Both the position numbers and the translations under genes were made by a program. A DNA stretch of 64,000 nucleotides from Ilyomonas sp965214235 (GTDB lineage Bacteria > Bacteroidota > Bacteroidia > Chitinophagales > Chitinophagaceae): NCBI GenBank assembly GCA_965214235.1, contig CBDCBH010000003.1, forward strand, positions 1,364,001 to 1,428,000, in the 5' to 3' direction. This document shows, one piece after another, positions 17,514-27,400 of this stretch. The notes under the pieces are model-generated. The model made no database searches, was not told the origin of the DNA, and saw only the letters and a program-made list of their open reading frames with translations. Position 1 is the stretch's first letter, and each line of letters opens with the position of its first letter.

Positions 17514-17858
17514 TTAACGAAGCTTGTTAATGATGGCTGATAAAATTCTGTTGATTTGTTCAGCTTCATCTATCAATAGTAAGCGTTGTTGGTTAAGCTG
17601 TATATTATTATCGGTGAGAATGAGTTTAAGCCAGTGAACAGTTTCTTTTGATTCGCGACGCGAAATTTTGAGTTTCATCTTTTCATCAGCCAATCCCAGA
17701 CTGTCCGATGCTTCGATGTAGTTAGCACCGACAGAAGCGCTTGACCGAATGATTTGTTTAATATACTCTGCATTAATCAAATTCCATTTTATCAGTAAAC
17801 ACCAATCTCTCACGTCTTCAGCAAATTTATAAAACCGGTTTTCCAATTGCTGAGACAT
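17514..17858 (-). CDS. Four-helix-bundle protein (23S rRNA intervening-sequence / S23 family)
   Basis: 114 residues. The pattern is that of the S23/IVS four-helix-bundle family: FYKFAEDVRDWCLLIK at the start, the conserved IIRSSASVGANYIEA turn between helices 1 and 2 (about residues 36-50), DEKMKLKISRRESKETVHWLKLI and a final LLIDEAEQINRILSAIINKL helix. Relatives are encoded in 23S rRNA insertions, and one branch (Avd) assists reverse transcriptase in diversity-generating elements. No reverse transcriptase is present here. The free-standing members have no proven function. The surrounding inverted arrays and the position inside pyrR-pyrB suggest that gene and repeats arrived together. Confidence 0.88.
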   Translation of the reverse strand: MSQQLENRFYKFAEDVRDWCLLIKWNLINAEYIKQIIRSSASVGANYIEASDSLGLADEKMKLKISRRESKETVHWLKLILTDNNIQLNQQRLLLIDEAEQINRILSAIINKLR

Positions 17859-17904
17859 GAAGTTGTTTTTATAAAACGGAGCTGTACTTTTTCTATCGGC
17901 TGTT

Positions 17905-18017
17905 CCTTGTATTCTTAAACCTTGAATCTTGTATTCTTGAATCTTGTATTCTTGTATTCTTGTATTCTTGAATCTTGTTTCTTGATTCTTAAATCTTAAA
18001 TCTTAAATCTTAAATCT
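17905..18017 (-). repeat. Right word-repeat array (inverted relative to the left)
   Basis: TCTTGTATT and TCTTGAATC words followed by four tandem AAATCTT words. The array ends directly at the TGA of pyrR (18018-18020) and is complementary in sense to the array at 17308-17475. Confidence 0.85.
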
Positions 18018-18539
18018 TCACACCAACACCACTTCATCCACTTCGCTTTTTTCTTTCCATTTCACAATTACTTTTTGCGAGGCAAAAGTGTCAATGGTTC
18101 TGCCAACGTAATCGGCTTGTATAGGCAGTTCGCGGCTAAAACGGCGATCAATCAGCACACACAATTTTACCTTTGCGGGTCGTCCAAAAGCCTGCAATGC
18201 GTCCAGCGCAGCGCGTATGGTTCTGCCCGTCCACAACACATCATCAATAATAATTACATTTTTATTTTCAATACTAAAATTAATGTTGGTGGTGTTGGCA
18301 AGGTGCAGGTTGCTGCGCACATCATCGCGGTAAAAAGTAATGTCTAACTGTCCGTATAAAATGGGGGATGACGCTACCAACGGGCGCAATTCATTCACAA
18401 TCCGATCACTCAAATAAATACCGCGTGGCTGTAAACCAATGAGGACCGTATTGTGTAAATTCAAATGATTTTCAAGTATTTGATGAGCCAGCCGCTTTAC
18501 GCTTAATGCCACTTGCTGACCAGTAAGAATTGATTTCAT
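18018..18539 (-). CDS. pyrR: PyrR-type phosphoribosyltransferase / pyrimidine regulator
   Basis: 173 residues. The PRPP-binding loop NVIIIDDVLWTGRTIRAALDAL (about residues 93-114) is the PyrR form of the type I phosphoribosyltransferase motif. LIGLQPRGIYLSDRI, ILYGQLDITFYRDDV and LCVLIDRRFSRELPIQADYVG are also characteristic. PyrR has uracil phosphoribosyltransferase activity, and in Gram-positive bacteria it also binds pyr mRNA for attenuation. Whether the RNA-binding role exists in Bacteroidetes is not shown. The gene precedes pyrB on the same strand but is separated from it by the repeat element. Confidence 0.93.
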   Translation of the reverse strand: MKSILTGQQVALSVKRLAHQILENHLNLHNTVLIGLQPRGIYLSDRIVNELRPLVASSPILYGQLDITFYRDDVRSNLHLANTTNINFSIENKNVIIIDDVLWTGRTIRAALDALQAFGRPAKVKLCVLIDRRFSRELPIQADYVGRTIDTFASQKVIVKWKEKSEVDEVVLV

Positions 18540-18700
18540 CGCTGATAATTTGAAGCGATAAAAATAATGCGCTTATTTGAACCGCGAAAAGGAGAAGAAA
18601 AGAAGGCGTATAAAGTGTTTGCATCTTAACTGCTTAAACTTGTGAAATTTTTTGGGCATTATTTGTATGCCCTTTCATTATCTTTAAACAAATTATATTA

Positions 18701-19981
18701 ATGAAACATCTCCTTCATTTAGTTGCCTGTTTGCTGCCTTTCTCCCTTCTTGCCCAAACAAATAATGAGCAAACGCCACCTCATAACGATACCGGCATTC
18801 ATTTTAAACATGGGCTTACCTGGCAACAGATACAGGCAAAAGCTAAGGCGGAACACAAATACATTTTTATGGATTGTTTTACCACCTGGTGCGGACCTTG
18901 CAAATACATGAGTAAAAATATTTTTCCGCAGAAAGCCGTGGGCGATGCCATGAACGATAAATTTATTGCTGTAAAAATGCAAATTGATACATCAAAAGAA
19001 GATAATGAGGAAGTGAAAAATATGTATGCCACAGCACATGCAATTGCAGCCGATTATAAGGTGAAAGCGTATCCTACTTATTTATTTTTTAATCCTGATG
19101 GCAAGCTGGTGCACCGGGCACTTGGTTCTTCCGAAGCCGATGTATTCATAGTAAAAACAAAAGATGCGCTGAACCCCGAAACGCAATACTATACCTTGTT
19201 AGATAAATACAAATCGGGTAAAAAAGATTCGGGCTTTTTGCACAAGCTTACCACCGCAGCCATGGAAGCGTATGACATAGAAAATGAAAGAAAAATTTTG
19301 AACGATTATTTAATTACGCAGCCTGATTTATATACAAAAGAAAATCTCTCTTTGTTAAGAGATGCTACGCGAACCAGCAAGGATAAAGGTTTTCAAATCA
19401 TGCTAAACAATGCAGATAAAGTAGATGCCGTAATGGGCAAAGGAACGTCTGATGCAGTGGTACAAAGTATAATTATGCAAGAGGACATTTATCCGATTTT
19501 GTTTCCCCAAAAAGTAGCTTCTCCAAAAGAATTTGTTGAGCCAAACTGGAGCGATGTTAACAAGGTTTTACAAACCAAATATTCAGCTCGTGCAGCTTCT
19601 GTTTTGGCTTATTCAAAAGCAACTTTTTATATGTACAAACAAGATTGGGATAAGTTCGGTCCTGCCGTAGTTACTTATATGAAATCGTATGGCGAAAACA
19701 TAAGCGAAAACCAGTTGAATGAATTTGCATGGAATGTGTTTCAAAACTGTAATGATGAAGCCTGTTTGCAGAACGCTTTAGAATGGAGCAAACGTTCATT
19801 TGAAAAAAATCAAACACCAGGTTTCATAGATACTTATGCCAATATTTTGTATCGGTTAGGTAAGAAGGATGAAGCGTTAACATGGGAACAAAAAGCAAAA
19901 GATGTTGCAGCAGAAAATGAAAAAGCCGGTTATCAGCAAACGATAGATAAAATGAAAGCCGGTGAGAAAACCTGGAACTAA
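18701..19981 (+). CDS. Exported thioredoxin-fold protein with helical C-terminal half
   Basis: 426 residues. The signal peptide ends at SLLAQ (about residue 19). The thioredoxin domain (about 35-165) has the active site CFTTWCGPCKYMSKNIF and the cis-proline region VKAYPTYLFFNPDGKLVH. The last 230 residues are helical and tetratricopeptide-like (FIDTYANILYRLGKKDEALTWEQKAK). Proteins with this layout are common in the Bacteroidetes periplasm and probably reduce disulfides or serve cytochrome c or protein folding; the partner is unknown. A -7-like TATCTTTA lies at 18679-18686. A palindromic terminator follows. Confidence 0.85.
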   Translation: MKHLLHLVACLLPFSLLAQTNNEQTPPHNDTGIHFKHGLTWQQIQAKAKAEHKYIFMDCFTTWCGPCKYMSKNIFPQKAVGDAMNDKFIAVKMQIDTSKEDNEEVKNMYATAHAIAADYKVKAYPTYLFFNPDGKLVHRALGSSEADVFIVKTKDALNPETQYYTLLDKYKSGKKDSGFLHKLTTAAMEAYDIENERKILNDYLITQPDLYTKENLSLLRDATRTSKDKGFQIMLNNADKVDAVMGKGTSDAVVQSIIMQEDIYPILFPQKVASPKEFVEPNWSDVNKVLQTKYSARAASVLAYSKATFYMYKQDWDKFGPAVVTYMKSYGENISENQLNEFAWNVFQNCNDEACLQNALEWSKRSFEKNQTPGFIDTYANILYRLGKKDEALTWEQKAKDVAAENEKAGYQQTIDKMKAGEKTWN

Positions 19982-20030
19982 TTCAGAAAGAAAAACAAGA
20001 TTCAGGAATACAATTAAGCAGAATAAAAAC

Positions 20031-20094
20031 GGAGTAAAAACAAAAGCTGATTCATAAAATTGAATCAGCTTTTGTTTTTACTTCACTTTACTAC
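20031..20094. terminator. Palindromic terminator flanked by two TTTGTTTTTACT copies
   Basis: The stem AAAAGCTGATTCA (20042-20054) / TGAATCAGCTTTT (20061-20073) is perfect, with a 6-base loop. The flanks GGAGTAAAAACA and TGTTTTTACTTC extend the symmetry, so one copy of the dispersed element lies on each strand (20031-20044 and 20071-20094). Word repeats of the TAGCTAACAGCTAATAGC type follow to 20124. Confidence 0.85.
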
Positions 20095-20132
20095 TTGTAG
20101 CTAACAGCTAATAGCTTTCAGCTTTGTTATTT

Positions 20133-21509
20133 CTAAGGATTGATAACATAATTTACATTATTGGTAATATTACTGATGATTTGTGTTTGCTGATCAAAAC
20201 CAACCTGGTTAAACACTAAATTTTTACTTCCGTTTGCCGCTTGTATGCGCACTGCCGAAGTGCCTGAATACAACTGCGTATTGTTCATGGTTACATTTTG
20301 CACAATGCCAACGCCGCCATAATATCCAAATGTAAAAGCGCTGCTGTTGCCGGTGGCGGCTCGCGTATCTAACGTGCCGCCGGTGATGGTTACGTTGCTT
20401 AAAATTAAACCATTAAACGAACCCAAAGCCAATGCACTGTTGTTGGATGCGCCACTGGCAACAGTAGGATATAAAATGCTGATGTTACTTGCATTTTGAG
20501 CCGTTACCGAACCGGTTGATATAGCAATGATGCCACGCTTTACAACGGGATGATCAACAGTGTTGTTGCTGCCAAACAATTCATATCCCGAACGCTGGCT
20601 GCCCACGCCGCCCGTCATGTTGCAATAATAAAAATTTGCGTTGGTAAAATAACCCGAAATGCCATTGTTGCCTGCGTTGGTATTATCGGTAAAACTGCCG
20701 TTGGCAATGTATACGCTGTCAACATTGGCAGCTGCACTTTCAATGGCAAATTGTGTTCCTTCGTAGCCATTGGTTACGGGCGATAATATCTGCACGTTGT
20801 GGCTGGCAACCGATTGAAACTGTATTGCCGCCGAGGCTGAATTTTGCTGCCCCCAGTGTTGCAAATTCGGGTTGCTGATAACAATATTATCAACGCCGCG
20901 GCATTCAATCACTGTTCTTCCTGTACTGGTTGATTTGATATTGGTAAGCTTAATGTTGCGGCATAACGAACCAGTTGCACCTTTAATTTGTATCGCCCCA
21001 TAATCTTTTGCATTGTTTACCGTAACTCCGTTAATGGTAATGTTGTAACAGCCCCCATCCATCTTAATACACTCTAACTGGCTGCCACTTGTATTGCTTG
21101 CCCTGTTCGCATCCAAAGTGCCGCCTTGTATGTACACATCGTGCGTGCCTGAGGGAAAATATAAAATAGGTTGCATGGTTACTGCCGGGTTCAACAACAT
21201 TTTAAAACCACTTTGCATAATAATGGTATCGTTAGAATGCACAGTAAGCTGGCTTGTAAGGTAAGTGCCGCTTAACGTAATTGGGTTTGCGCTTTTGTTG
21301 TTGATGAGCGATTGCAGTATAGAAGTGTTATCTATCAGGGCGCCGGATATAGACCGCTTCTTTTTTTCGGTTGCAGAAAGCAACTGTTTATTATTATCAT
21401 TACAAATGTCTTGCTTATTGCAGAAGGTAAAAAAAAGCGAGATCAATAAAATTAAGATCATGTGCCTGGCTTTAAATAAATGGTTTCTCTTTACAAATAA
21501 ATGCTTCAT
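20133..21509 (-). CDS. Right-handed parallel beta-helix lipoprotein
   Basis: 458 residues. The N-terminus carries a hydrophobic segment ending in FTFC, a probable lipoprotein signal; a shorter start at the internal Met 17 is equally possible. From about residue 65 the protein is a chain of short beta strands with Asn ladders and turns (DVYIQGGTLDANRAS, NITINGVTVNNAKDYGAIQ, NIVISNPNLQHWG), the pattern of pectate-lyase-like or GH28-like helices. There are no clear catalytic residues and no type IX sorting domain. It may bind or cleave a polysaccharide at the surface. The gene is monocistronic. Confidence 0.78.
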   Translation of the reverse strand: MKHLFVKRNHLFKARHMILILLISLFFTFCNKQDICNDNNKQLLSATEKKKRSISGALIDNTSILQSLINNKSANPITLSGTYLTSQLTVHSNDTIIMQSGFKMLLNPAVTMQPILYFPSGTHDVYIQGGTLDANRASNTSGSQLECIKMDGGCYNITINGVTVNNAKDYGAIQIKGATGSLCRNIKLTNIKSTSTGRTVIECRGVDNIVISNPNLQHWGQQNSASAAIQFQSVASHNVQILSPVTNGYEGTQFAIESAAANVDSVYIANGSFTDNTNAGNNGISGYFTNANFYYCNMTGGVGSQRSGYELFGSNNTVDHPVVKRGIIAISTGSVTAQNASNISILYPTVASGASNNSALALGSFNGLILSNVTITGGTLDTRAATGNSSAFTFGYYGGVGIVQNVTMNNTQLYSGTSAVRIQAANGSKNLVFNQVGFDQQTQIISNITNNVNYVINP

Positions 21510-21874
21510 ACTGTTTTGGTGTTATAAATGTTTTGGTAAATATTTTTTATTCTCTTGCTTATAGCAGTCCTTTCAACAACCTTTTATAAACGTTTTGTGC
21601 CAGGTTATGTTTCGCTGCATGTATTAAAATGCGCTTATAAAAATCAGGAAATAGTGTAACCGGTTAACGAATTTTTAATGCTTGCTTTATCAATATGCCC
21701 GTTAGCTTTTGGTAGAAATTTTTTGCGCAATTAGCAAAAATGATGCTCAAAAAAAAGAAAAGGAAAAAAAAGTGGAGTAAAAGAAAAAGCATTTTACCGC
21801 TTTGTAAAATCAATTATAGTCTCTCATTTCAGCAGCCGTAAACTTTGCCATAAGTTCGTGTTTAAACTGGTGAT
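21510..21874. other. Intergenic gap
   Basis: 365 bases between divergent genes. Apart from an A/G-rich stretch around 21745-21790, nothing that can be supported as a gene or RNA is seen. Confidence 0.5.
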
Positions 21875-22708
21875 ATGATTCCATCTTTTTTAATTGATGT
21901 ATTTGATAACCAATCTTACGATAGCGATAGCTTTTTTTTAATTGCCGGTCCCTGCGTTGTGGAAAGCGAAAATCTGGTAATGGAAGTTGCCGAAAAGGTT
22001 TCAACCATTTGTAAACGCCTTGCTATACCTTATGTTTTTAAAGCCAGCTACCGAAAAGCCAACCGTACCAGCGCCAATTCTTTCACCGGTATTGGTGATG
22101 AAGCGGCAATGGAAATTGTGAAGAAAGCAGGCGCCGCTTTTGGCATTCCTACAACCTCCGATATTCATGCGCACGATGAAGCTGCTGTTGCGGCAAAATA
22201 TATTGACATTTTGCAGATTCCGGCGTTTTTATGCCGCCAAACCGATTTGCTCCTCGCCGCTGCCGAAACAGGAAAAATTGTAAACGTAAAAAAAGGTCAG
22301 TTTGTAAGTGGCGAGGCAATGAAATTTGCGGTTGATAAAATACAAAAAGCGGGCAATAACAAAGTGATGCTCACCGAACGCGGCAACAGCTTTGGCTACC
22401 ACGACATGATTGTTGATTACCGCAATATTCCAACCATGCAAAAGCACAATGTGCCTGTGGTGATGGATTGTACGCATAGTTTACAGCAGCCCAACCAAAC
22501 GGGCGGCGTAACCGGCGGAAACCCGCAAATGATTGGCACCATTGCCAAAGCGGCCATTGCTACCGGTGCGGACGGTTTGTTTATTGAAACGCATCCAAAC
22601 CCGGCTTGTGCGTTGAGCGATGGTGCTAACATGCTGACTCTTTCCTTGCTGGAAGGCTTGCTGGAACAGTTGGTAAAATTGAGGAAAACGGTGGTTGAGA
22701 TTTCTTAA
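21875..22708 (+). CDS. kdsA: 3-deoxy-8-phosphooctulonate synthase (KDO-8-P synthase)
   Basis: 277 residues, the normal length. It condenses phosphoenolpyruvate with arabinose 5-phosphate to KDO-8-P for lipopolysaccharide core. Signatures are FFLIAGPCVVESENLVMEVA near residue 22, FKASYRKANRTSANSFTGIG near 53, the FLCRQTDLLLAAAETGK segment and VMDCTHSLQQPNQTGGVTGG near 197. The cysteine in AGPCVVE is the metal ligand of class II enzymes, so this should be the metal-dependent type rather than the E. coli metal-free type. The gene stands alone, 120 bases before the PorV-like gene. Confidence 0.96.
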   Translation: MIPSFLIDVFDNQSYDSDSFFLIAGPCVVESENLVMEVAEKVSTICKRLAIPYVFKASYRKANRTSANSFTGIGDEAAMEIVKKAGAAFGIPTTSDIHAHDEAAVAAKYIDILQIPAFLCRQTDLLLAAAETGKIVNVKKGQFVSGEAMKFAVDKIQKAGNNKVMLTERGNSFGYHDMIVDYRNIPTMQKHNVPVVMDCTHSLQQPNQTGGVTGGNPQMIGTIAKAAIATGADGLFIETHPNPACALSDGANMLTLSLLEGLLEQLVKLRKTVVEIS

Positions 22709-22835
22709 TTACCAACTGATCTTTTTAAAAGATGAGTAAAAACAAACGAATTTCGGGTTGGCATTGTTTTCTTTTTTGCTGTAAAAACAAACCATTCAAA
22801 ATAAGCATCGTGTATCTTCGTTCTAATTGTTTTAT

Positions 22836-23942
22836 ATGAGAAACCAATGGCTGCTTGTAGTGTTGTGTGGCTGCTTTTTTGTTGAGCGCGCCAATGCACA
22901 ATTTCGCGTTTACTCCAACGAATTTTTAAACATTGGCGCAGGTGCCCGTGGCTTGGGAATGGGCAGCACATCAGTGGCTTCTGTAACCGATGCGTATGCA
23001 GGTTATTGGAACCCCGCAGGGCTTACCAATGTTACGGATTATCCAACCGTTTCGGCTATGCATGCAGAATATTTTTCAGGCATCGGCAAGTACGATTTTA
23101 TTTCGGCAGCGTTTCCTATCAGTGGCGAAAAGCCGCGCACACTGGGCATTTCAGCCATTCGCTTTGGTGTGGATGATATTCCCAACACTTTGTTTTTAGT
23201 ACAGCCCGATGGCAGCTTAAATTATAACAACATCACTACGTTTTCTTCTGCCGATTATGCTTTTTTGTTATCGTATGCGCAAGCTGTTATTAACGATGAC
23301 GACAGAAAGTTAAGCTTCGGCGGCAATGCAAAAATTATCTATCGGAAAGTCGGTTCGTTTGCCAATGCAGTTGGTTTTGGTTTTGATGCCGGTGTAATGT
23401 ATCGGGTTGGCAAATGGCGGTTGGGCGCAACCGCACGCGATGTTACCACCACGTTCAATGCGTGGAAGTTTAGTTTTACGGATGAACAAAAACAAGTGCT
23501 GTATTTAACGGATAACGATATTCCTGTAAAATCAACCGAATTAACTGCGCCGCGATTGGTGCTTGGAGGAGCTTATGATTTTGAGTTTACCGATAAATTT
23601 CATTTGCTGGCGGAAGCCAATTTTGATGTAACGTTTGATGGTAAACACAATACGGTTATCAGCGCAAAACCCATCAGCATCGATCCGAAAATGGGGTTGG
23701 AAGCCAACATTAATAATGTTGTTTTTATCAGGGCGGGCATCTCTAATTTTCAGCAGGCGTTAAAAGATGGCGATACATTAAATCAAAAAAAGGTTTGGAT
23801 TTACCAGCCCAGCATTGGCGCAGGTTTTCATGTAGGTAACGTAACCATTGATTATGCGTTTACCAATCTTGCCAACCAAAGCAATCCTTTGTACACGCAT
23901 ATTTTTTCGCTGAAGGTAGATTTGGTGAAGAAAGAGAGGTAA
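22836..23942 (+). CDS. PorV/PorQ family type IX secretion outer membrane protein
   Basis: 368 residues from the ATG at 22836. A signal peptide ends at ERANAQ (about residue 21). The mature N-terminus EFLNIGAGARGLGMGSTSVA and DAYAGYWNPAGLTN are the signature of the PorV/PorQ (UPF0164-like) family of outer membrane beta-barrels. PorV binds the C-terminal signal of type IX cargo and works with the PorU sortase. The next gene on the same strand is a large C25 sortase-like protein, so the two probably form a pair. Whether this is the main PorV or a second copy cannot be decided within the window. Confidence 0.86.
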   Translation: MRNQWLLVVLCGCFFVERANAQFRVYSNEFLNIGAGARGLGMGSTSVASVTDAYAGYWNPAGLTNVTDYPTVSAMHAEYFSGIGKYDFISAAFPISGEKPRTLGISAIRFGVDDIPNTLFLVQPDGSLNYNNITTFSSADYAFLLSYAQAVINDDDRKLSFGGNAKIIYRKVGSFANAVGFGFDAGVMYRVGKWRLGATARDVTTTFNAWKFSFTDEQKQVLYLTDNDIPVKSTELTAPRLVLGGAYDFEFTDKFHLLAEANFDVTFDGKHNTVISAKPISIDPKMGLEANINNVVFIRAGISNFQQALKDGDTLNQKKVWIYQPSIGAGFHVGNVTIDYAFTNLANQSNPLYTHIFSLKVDLVKKER

Positions 23943-23992
23943 GCTGTGAGCGGTTAGCTATGAGCCACGAGCCTTAATAGCCGCTGTCTTTC

Positions 23993-24022
23993 AACTTGTC
24001 AGGTTCTTGAACATGACAGGTT
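23993..24022. repeat. Imperfect palindrome AACTTGTCAGGTTC
   Basis: AACTTGTCAGGTTC, two bases, GAACATGACAGGTT: 12 of 14 arm positions pair. It belongs to the same word family as the larger palindrome at 24203. Confidence 0.7.
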
Positions 24023-24045
24023 AGCTTAATGGTTGATTGTATTTG

Positions 24046-24183
24046 CCGTCATGGGGAACGAAGCAATCTGTGAATTTGAAATTGATGAGTTATGATTTAT
24101 GAATGCTATTGATAAAGTGATTTGTTTTTATAAGCAGGATCGTTTGTAACATATAGATTGCTTCGCGTTGCTCGCAATGACGG
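24046..24183. repeat. Inverted pair of GTCATTGCGA...GAAGCAATCT repeats
   Basis: CCGTCATGGGGAACGAAGCA at 24046-24065, continuing ATCTG to 24070, faces its longer complement at 24155-24183 (AGATTGCTTCG...CAATGACGG). This sequence type is a well-known dispersed intergenic repeat in many bacterial genomes. Confidence 0.75.
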
Positions 24184-24202
24184 TTGGTTAGGATTGCTTT
24201 GA

Positions 24203-24235
24203 AACGCTGACAGGGTTTAAAACCCTGTCAGCGTT
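24203..24235. repeat. Perfect 16-bp palindrome
   Basis: AACGCTGACAGGGTTT, one base, AAACCCTGTCAGCGTT. The arms are perfectly complementary, giving a very stable hairpin in either transcript. Confidence 0.9.
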
Positions 24236-24282
24236 ACTCAATGGATGTTGAATTGCTGATGGGCTGCGGGATGGAAGTGGAA

Positions 24283-24365
24283 AGTCCGCAAAGCGCAGCG
24301 AAAGAAAAAGCTGCGAGTTTTGAGTTATGAGCTTTGAGAGGGAACAGCCGCTGCGCTGCGGACTT
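24283..24365. repeat. Inverted repeat AGTCCGCAAAGCGCAGCG
   Basis: AGTCCGCAAAGCGCAGCG (24283-24300) pairs with CGCTGCGCTGCGGACTT (24349-24365) with one small bulge. It is the fourth distinct inverted repeat in the spacer between the PorV-like and PorU2-like genes. Confidence 0.8.
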
Positions 24366-24483
24366 GCAACGGACAGCCCGGACAAAAGATCAATTGAAAA
24401 ACGGAAAGATGAAAGCCTCAAAAATTAATAAGAAATATTTGAATAAAAATATTTGCATTTCCAAAAGCAAAACCAAATTGAAG

Positions 24484-27400
24484 ATGAGAACATGGCTGCT
24501 GCTTGCGTGTTTTTTAAGTTATTTTATTGCTGCTTCTGCGCAATATAACAATGAATGGATCGACTACTCGAAAACGTATTACAAATGCAAAGTGGGGCAA
24601 ACGGGTTTGTGCCGCATTAGTACGGAAACCTTATCTGGATTGGGTTTGAGTAATGTGCCTGCCGAACAGTTTCAATTATGGCGCAATGGTAAAGAAGTGG
24701 CTTTGTACACAAGTGTTGCATCGGGTTTGTTGCCAGCCGGTGGTTATGTAGGGTTTTACGGGCAAATGAATGATGGCTCGCTGGATGATAAATTGTATAA
24801 AAATGTAGCCAACCACCTCAACACAACGTACAGTTTCAGCACCGATACTTCGGCTTATTTTCTTACAGTAAATAATAACGGAAGCAACCTTCGCTTTGCC
24901 GATGTTGCCAATAACATTCAAAATAACGCGCTGCCTGCAGAGCCTTATTTTTTATACACTTATCAAAACGATTTCAGGCAAAAAATAAACCGCGGAATCG
25001 GGTTTAATTATGGCGAAAACATTTACTCCTCCACGTATGATGTGGGCGAGTTTTGGAGTTCGAACGATATTTCCGACAATCAATCGCAAACCGTTACCAT
25101 GAGCAACCTTAATGTTGCTGCGGGCGGTCCGGCAGCAACGCTTGCTGTAACGGCTGCAGGCAACGCGGCAGGCGGCACCAACCGCAAACTGGCTGTGAGT
25201 GTAAACAACGTCTCTTACATCAATCAATCGCTGCCCAATTATAACGCTGGTTTGTTTACGGCAACCAATATTCCGTTATCGTTACTCAGCTCTAATACCG
25301 CAAACATTGTAGTTACTAATCAAAACAGCGACAATAGCCAGTACGATTATCTCGTTGCCGGGATGGTACATCTTACTTATCCGCATTCGTTTAACATGGG
25401 CGGAGCTAAAACATTTGCGTTCGGGTTGCCTGCTAATGCCAACGGCAATTATTTAGAAATAACCAATTTTAATAGTAGCAGCCCGCCGGTTTTGTATGAT
25501 GTAACCAATAACACGAGATATACCGCCAACACAGCCACAGCAGGCGTTTTAAAGTTTAAATTGGTTGGCAGCAGTGTTGACCGTTCATTAGTTTTGGTAA
25601 GTGAAGATGCAGCGAACATTACGCAGATTACATCGCTCATTACAAAGAATTTTATTAATTACGGAGCCGCGGGAAACGGGGGGGATTATCTCATCATTTC
25701 CAATGCTATTTTAATGGCGGGCGATAATCCGGTTGAGCAATACAGGCAGTATCGCGCCAGCGCAACCGGCGGCGGATACAACGCAAAAATTTATGATGCC
25801 GATGAGTTGATTGACCAGTTTGCCTGGGGCGTAAAAAAGCATCCGTTAGGAATAAAAAACTTTTTACAGTATGCACGAAATGTATATGCCGCAAAGCCAA
25901 AGTTTGTTTTTATTATAGGCAGAGGCGTAGAATATGATACTTACCGATACAATGAGTCTTCGCCGTTTGCCAACCAATTAAATTTGGTGCCCACTTTTGG
26001 CTGGCCTGCTTCTGATGTTTTGCTGGCTTCAGCCACATTTGATCCGATACCCACCACGCCAATCGGAAGATTATCGGTTGTGCGGGGAAGCGAGATAAAA
26101 GATTATCTGCAAAAAATAAAAGAGTACGAGCAGCAGCAAGCCAACACAACGCAAACGATAGAAAACAAAGCCTGGATGAAAACAGTAGTGAATGTAACCG
26201 GCGCCAACACAACTTCGGAAGACTTGCAGTTGACAGGTTACCTGAACAATTATGCTGCTATTTTAAAAGATACTTTGTTTGGCGGCGATATTCATAGCTT
26301 TAATAAAAGCACCACCGGCGAAGCCACTCCCATTACGGATGCCTCATTAACGCAACTCATTAACAACGGTGTTAGCATTATTAATTATTTCGGACATTCA
26401 TCATCCACAACATTGAATTATAATTTGAATGATCCGGCTTCGTACAGCAACCAAAGTAAGTATCCGTTCTTCATAGCCAGCGGTTGCGATGCGGGCGATT
26501 TTTTTGAATATGATACCACTCGCTTCAGCGTATTAAGTTCCATTGCCGAAAAATATGTGCTGGCGCCCGAGCGGGGTGCCATTGCGTTGCTGGGCAGCAC
26601 CAACTTTGGCGTGGGCGATTATTTAGATACCTATAATTCCGGATTTTACCAAACGTTTTCAACTACCGGTTATAATAAAAATGTTGCTGTGAGCATGGCA
26701 AGCGGCACCAGCGCTTTGGTTTCACAAACCTTTGGTTCTTTCGATTCTTCAACCCGTTATCTTCATGCCGAGCAAGTGGTTTTGCATGGCGATCCTGCAT
26801 TAAAAATTAACGCTTTTGCAAAGCCCGATTTCGCCATCGAAGAGCCGCAGATTGTTATCAACCCAGCAGTAGTTTCGGTTGCCAACAGTTCGTTTACAGT
26901 GAAGGCTTATTTTTATAACATTGGAAAAGCCACAGGCGATTCTGTTTCTATCAGCATCAAACACCAGCATCCCGATGGCACAATAGAAACGGTGTTATCA
27001 AACGACATTCGTTCGGTTCGGTTTATGGATTCTGTTTCGCTTACGTTGCCCGTTGTAGCTGCACGAGATAAAGGTCAGAATACAATTATTGTAACGATAG
27101 ATTATTTAAATCAATACGATGAACTGAGCAAGAGCAATAACACAGCCAGCAAAACATTTTTAATTTATGAAGATGCGCTAACGCCGGTGTATCCTTACAA
27201 TTATTCTATCGTAAATAAAACAGGCATCAGGCTCGCGGCATCTACCGCCGATCCCACCTTGCCATCCCGTCAATACGTGATGGAAATTGATACTACGGCT
27301 TTGTTCAATTCATCTTTTAAAACATCAAAAACTGTTACCTCGCTGGGTGGCCTTGTTGAGTTTGATCCAGGTATTTCTTTTACCGATAGCACGGTGTATT

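Larger units (their letters stand above)
17308..18017 (-). mobile_element. Candidate inverted-repeat element carrying a four-helix-bundle gene
   Basis: Two arrays of degenerate 8-10 base words face each other around one small gene. The left array (17308-17475) repeats CAAGAATA/CAAGAATC/GCAAGAGG words. The right array (17905-18017) is the complement: TCTTGTATT and TCTTGAATC words, then four AAATCTT words. On one RNA the arms could pair over about 100 bases with the gene in the loop. The right arm runs to the pyrR stop codon. The overall plan, stem plus a four-helix-bundle ORF, matches intervening sequences found in some 23S rRNA genes. Mobility is inference. Confidence 0.5.

Noticed and set aside
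17260..17517. Plus-strand frame of 85 codons through the left word-repeat array
   Set aside because: It is a translation of repeated CAAGAATA words (QESRIQ-like) and starts inside pyrB; not a gene.
17308..18017. Possible CRISPR array from the many short repeats
   Set aside because: The words are 8-10 bases, degenerate and without spacers of uniform length; no cas genes are near.
24334..24483. Longer N-terminus for the PorU2-like protein
   Set aside because: It begins in a palindromic repeat and adds a basic tail before a complete signal peptide; the ATG at 24484 is preferred.
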